Positions 63,528 through 64,000 of a stretch of 64,000 bases of DNA are shown here, in pieces (the stretch's first letter is position 1; the number at the start of each line of letters is the position of its first letter). The translations under genes were made by a program, and so were the position numbers. Location: positions 1 through 64,000 of the forward strand of contig PZPC01000018.1 of the NCBI GenBank assembly GCA_003045895.1. Reading direction: 5' to 3'. Origin of the DNA: Bacteroidota bacterium. GTDB taxonomy: Bacteria > Bacteroidota > Bacteroidia > Chitinophagales > Saprospiraceae. A model generated the notes under the pieces. That model did no database searches. It saw only the letters and a program-made list of their open reading frames with translations, and was not told where the DNA came from.

Positions 63528-63610
63528 GTTTTCCCGATCCGCTTTATCGGGTATCTTCGAATTCTTCCTTATTTTGGGGAGCAAATTTTTCCACTGGATT
63601 TCTAACCTTC

Positions 63611-64000
63611 ATGACTACGCCTTTGCGTCAACACTTTTTGTCGGTAATCATTTTGTTTGGGGCCTGTTTCTGGCTACTCCCCAACTTGCACGCCACCCAC
63701 ATTGTCGGCGGCGAAATGGGCTATACCTGCCTGGGCAACAACCAGTACGAGATTCGGCTGACCATCTACCGCGACTGTTTTTTTGGCAATCCCGATGCCT
63801 ATTTCGATGATCCGGCTTCCATTGGGATTTTCGACAACAATAATTTCCTGCTCCAGGATATCCGCATCAACCTCATGGGCGACGATACCTTGTCCCCGGT
63901 ACTGACGGACGAATGCCTGGTGATCCCCCCGACGGTCTGTGTTCATACCACCACCTACCGCACCGTCGTAGAACTGTTGCCCCGCCCCGGTGGCTACCAG
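63611..64000 (+). CDS. Secreted protein, start only (probable large T9SS/gliding-type cargo)
   Basis: 130 codons from ATG 63611 to the window end, with no stop. A signal peptide spans about 1-28 (FLSVIILFGACFWLLPNLHA). The mature start THIVGGEMGYTCLGNNQYEI, followed by RLTIYRDCFFG, is typical of the N-terminal domain of large Bacteroidota proteins that end in a gliding-motility-associated C-terminal domain; I recognise this by pattern and the C-terminus is not in view. Not linked to the previous gene, which ends in a terminator. Confidence 0.8.
   Translation, partial: MTTPLRQHFLSVIILFGACFWLLPNLHATHIVGGEMGYTCLGNNQYEIRLTIYRDCFFGNPDAYFDDPASIGIFDNNNFLLQDIRINLMGDDTLSPVLTDECLVIPPTVCVHTTTYRTVVELLPRPGGYQ

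Overview
This window looks like a chromosomal segment of a marine- or sludge-type Bacteroidota, most likely order Saprospirales (a Lewinella- or Haliscomenobacter-like bacterium). The evidence is several large secreted proteins ending in type IX secretion system (T9SS) sorting domains of both type A and type B, a SprB repeat, a choice-of-anchor L protein, paired DUF3857 proteins, a GSCFA protein, DUF4407, and promoters of the Bacteroidota form TAnnTTTG. The genus is inference. No rRNA, tRNA, CRISPR array or transposase gene was seen.

Layout. 0-3.8 kb: a minus-strand run with a CPBP protease, cdsA, psd and a GSCFA protein (phospholipid synthesis and envelope). 4.0-22.5 kb: three cell-surface giants, namely a 2643-aa type B T9SS protein built of about 255-residue modules, an 879-aa choice-of-anchor L/Calx-beta protein, and a 2140-aa type A protein made of 18 tandem repeats of about 112 residues. 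22.5-23.25 kb: a non-coding repeat island with a terminator, a G-rich microsatellite, a 178-bp MITE-like palindromic element and a GC-rich structured block. 23.3-34.5 kb: housekeeping genes (a DASS transporter, a saccharopine/alanine dehydrogenase-like enzyme, purC, a lipoprotein, rimO, two DUF3857 proteins, a zinc alcohol dehydrogenase). 34.5-37.4 kb: a radical SAM/SPASM protein and a surface lipoprotein.

37.4-47.5 kb is the most unusual region. A near-perfect sigma-54 (-24/-12) promoter at 37729-37743 drives a tightly packed seven-gene operon: a protein with an acidic N-terminus followed by a cationic amphipathic, Gly-rich segment; an HExxH metallopeptidase-like protein; a 665-aa protein of unknown function; a PLP-dependent alpha-oxoamine-synthase-like enzyme; two trypsin-like proteases; and an OmpA-like protein. 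None has a recognisable Sec signal peptide. A sigma-54 activator (AAA+ enhancer-binding protein) lies convergently at the end of the operon. TGGTGA/TCACCA boxes occur both upstream of the sigma-54 promoter and upstream of the activator gene. I infer an inducible protease plus membrane-active-peptide system under its own activator. Its function is not known to me.

47.6-64 kb: a 52-aa Lys-rich orphan, an amidase, a SOUL heme-binding protein, a small T9SS cargo protein, a beta-barrel protein, DUF4407, a neutral zinc metallopeptidase, the ilvD-ilvB-ilvN operon for branched-chain amino acids, a divergent AraC regulator/SDR pair, a membrane protein, an OmpA/TSP3 porin split by an apparent frameshift near 62420, and the start of another large secreted protein that runs off the end of the window.
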